A stretch of 17,174 nucleotides of DNA from Conus ventricosus. Taxonomy: Eukaryota; Mollusca; Gastropoda; Neogastropoda; Conidae. Position numbers and translations under genes: made by a program. The DNA is taken from assembly GCA_018398815.1 (NCBI GenBank), contig CM031620.1:61547073-61564246 (forward strand), read 5' to 3'. Each line of letters begins with the position of its first letter. Within the stretch, counting starts at the first letter, position 1. A model generated the notes under the pieces. That model saw only the letters and a program-made list of their open reading frames with translations. It was not told the DNA's origin and searched no databases. Below are positions 16,172-17,174 of this stretch, one piece after another.

Positions 16172-16309
16172 TGGGTGTTTTTTTCTATAATCATCTACTA
16201 TTTTTTCACACTGAAGAAGTACCCGTTCCACAGAACAGTATACCAAGACATCTGCGTGAAACAACTTGTTGAACAGCCTTCCAATAGTGGAAATGATACC
16301 TGCTTCAAC
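16172..16309 (-). CDS. Candidate internal exon with splice-like borders
   Basis: On the minus strand a non-repetitive frame (GIISTIGRLFNKLFHADVLV, then QCEKIVDDYRKKHP) ends at CAG|GTATGT near 16172, a consensus donor. Upstream, AG acceptors follow a T12-rich pyrimidine tract at about 16340. The AG at about 16310 (CTCGTAG) would keep the frame open, whereas the stronger-looking CACCAG at about 16332 would place a stop. The frame also continues past the donor to 15995, so splicing is not certain. Protein family not recognised. Confidence 0.3.
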
Positions 16310-16324
16310 GACTACGAGATATGG

Positions 16325-16526
16325 TTACTGGTGCAGTGTAAAAAAAAAAAACGGTTTCGAGTTTCCATTTCTTAAAGCATTTTCACAGAGCATGAAGTTA
16401 CTTTTTGCAGCCCTCCTCCAATCTTGCGTTAATCCTCCTCTGGTTTCTGACAACGAAACAGTGTTCTTAGTATACCACCATGCTAGCTGAATGTGAATCA
16501 ATGTCTTTGACATCTGCACAAGGGAT
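16325..16526 (-). other. Unassigned minus frame next to inverted repeat
   Basis: A 75-codon minus frame (16325-16552) contains GGLTQDWRRAAKSNFMLCEN and ends in a Phe run from a homopolymer. Its first codons lie inside the inverted repeat arm. It may be an upstream exon of the candidate at 16172-16309, or chance. Confidence 0.2.
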
Positions 16527-16711
16527 ACGTGGACAAACGAGACACAAGACAAAACACAACGCGTTTCAACCTCTCAGGTCTTCTTCAGGCAAGCCACAAA
16601 CAAACAGGACAATGAAATGTCCTATTTGTCCTATTTGTTTGTGCCTTGCCTGAAGAAGACCTAAGCGGTCGAAACGCGTTGTGCTTTGTCTTGTGGCTCG
16701 TTTGTCCACGT
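16527..16711. repeat. 84-bp inverted repeat with hammerhead-like motif
   Basis: Arms 16527-16610 and 16629-16711 are reverse complements at roughly 90 percent, with an 18-base spacer. Each arm, read outward, contains CCTGAAGAAGACCT, a short loop, GGTC or GGTT, then GAAACGCGTTG. CTGAAGA fits the hammerhead core CUGANGA; GACC pairs with GGTC or GGTT (a G-C to G-U change that keeps pairing); GAAA follows. One extra A precedes the stem, so it is not a canonical ribozyme. Penelope-like retroelements carry hammerhead motifs and often end in inverted pseudo-LTR arrangements, so such an origin is possible. Confidence 0.85.
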
Positions 16712-17174
16712 TTCTCTGGGCGGTTCGCTAACATTTATTTAAGGTTTGTTTAGATTTCTGCCTGCAGTCGTCTCCCTTTGCAACTAGATCTACACAAGGA
16801 TTGACCGGCAAGGTAAACATGTCCTTAGATACAATCATGATGTTCATAGAGATGAATGGTCATCTTGTGTTCCCTTTGTTGATGTAAACGCATAACTTTA
16901 TTCCCTGATATAAACTGACGACTCTTGTCAATATCTTTCCAAGTAATTTCATGACTCTAATCTACAGATTGTATTGCCCAACAAAAATAACAGCTTTTCT
17001 TCGATCAACAACTGCACTCTGAATAAAACAGGAGAAGTTGTATGAAATAGATTTTTTTTTCTCCAACGCCATAACTGTACAAAGGGGGGGGGGGGGGGTA
17101 ACCGCACCCCCGCACATTGACGAAGAACGTGCAGCGGACACAGGTCACTGGGAGGTCAGTGCCAGGCGGCAGTG
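16712..17174. other. Spacer with poly-G run
   Basis: No frame or family is recognised. A G run of about 16 bases lies at about 17083-17098. GATATAAACTGA and AT-rich words occur, but without a supported promoter. Confidence 0.4.

Noticed and set aside
16650..16680. Canonical hammerhead ribozyme
   Set aside because: An extra A lies between the CTGAAGA core and the GACC stem, and stems I and III could not be closed convincingly by eye, so it was kept only as hammerhead-like.
1..17174. CRISPR array
   Set aside because: No set of identical direct repeats with unique spacers of uniform length. The 11-bp and ~85-bp repeats are contiguous tandem units without spacers.

Overview
The window looks like non-coding, repeat-dominated nuclear DNA of an invertebrate animal. 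A mollusc, perhaps a gastropod, is my best guess. The reasons are very dense microsatellites, low gene density, eukaryotic promoter and splice-like signals, decayed retroelements, and a SINE/LINE tail of the AAGCGCTT...GGCGCTA type. No bacterial-style operon, rRNA, tRNA or CRISPR array is visible. A run of exactly 100 N (12075-12174) is an assembly gap, so linkage across it is not guaranteed. Almost every recognisable coding stretch is broken by one-base shifts, often at homopolymers. That fits decayed elements, an error-prone long-read assembly, or both.

Layout. 1-1860: mosaic of TG, AG, CT and AC microsatellites, including a duplicated compound unit and a potential Z-DNA stretch. 1861-5225: C-rich tract, then AT-rich DNA with only weak minus-strand open frames. 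5226-5925: CT/CA microsatellite and AT-rich spacer. 6050-6377: about four tandem copies of an ~80-85 bp GC-rich unit. 6400-7500: a broken, highly charged minus-strand coding region, ending at a 36-bp inverted repeat (7493-7576). 7837-8643: the best candidate host gene, with a promoter-like block (three TAATTA sites, a TCACGTGA E-box, a YY1-type GCCGCCATTTT) ahead of a short frameshifted coding region. 9149-9595: TTTG repeats, a G-quadruplex-prone CCCCAC tract and a striking array of AAGT motifs with ~11-bp period.

9638-12074: an AT-rich block that I read as the remnant of a Polinton/Maverick (adintovirus-like) element. A retroviral-type integrase with motifs typical of that group lies on the plus strand and runs into the gap. 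Several small unrecognised frames lie mostly on the other strand. Beyond the gap are a SINE/L2-like 3' tail (plus strand) and next to it the reverse transcriptase of a decayed non-LTR retrotransposon (minus strand, about 12525-13110). 13600-14249 is a TAG/CAG-type trinucleotide array with a 30-bp higher-order unit. The rest is AT-rich spacer with AAC, TC, C and G tracts, one candidate exon with good splice-like edges (about 16172-16309, minus), and an 84-bp inverted repeat (16527-16711) whose arms carry a hammerhead-like CTGAAGA...GAAA motif.

No coordinated pathway is visible. The unifying theme is layered mobile-element debris in simple-repeat-rich DNA. The most interesting items are the Polinton-like remnant with the adjoining 11-bp-phased array, and the hammerhead-like inverted repeat.
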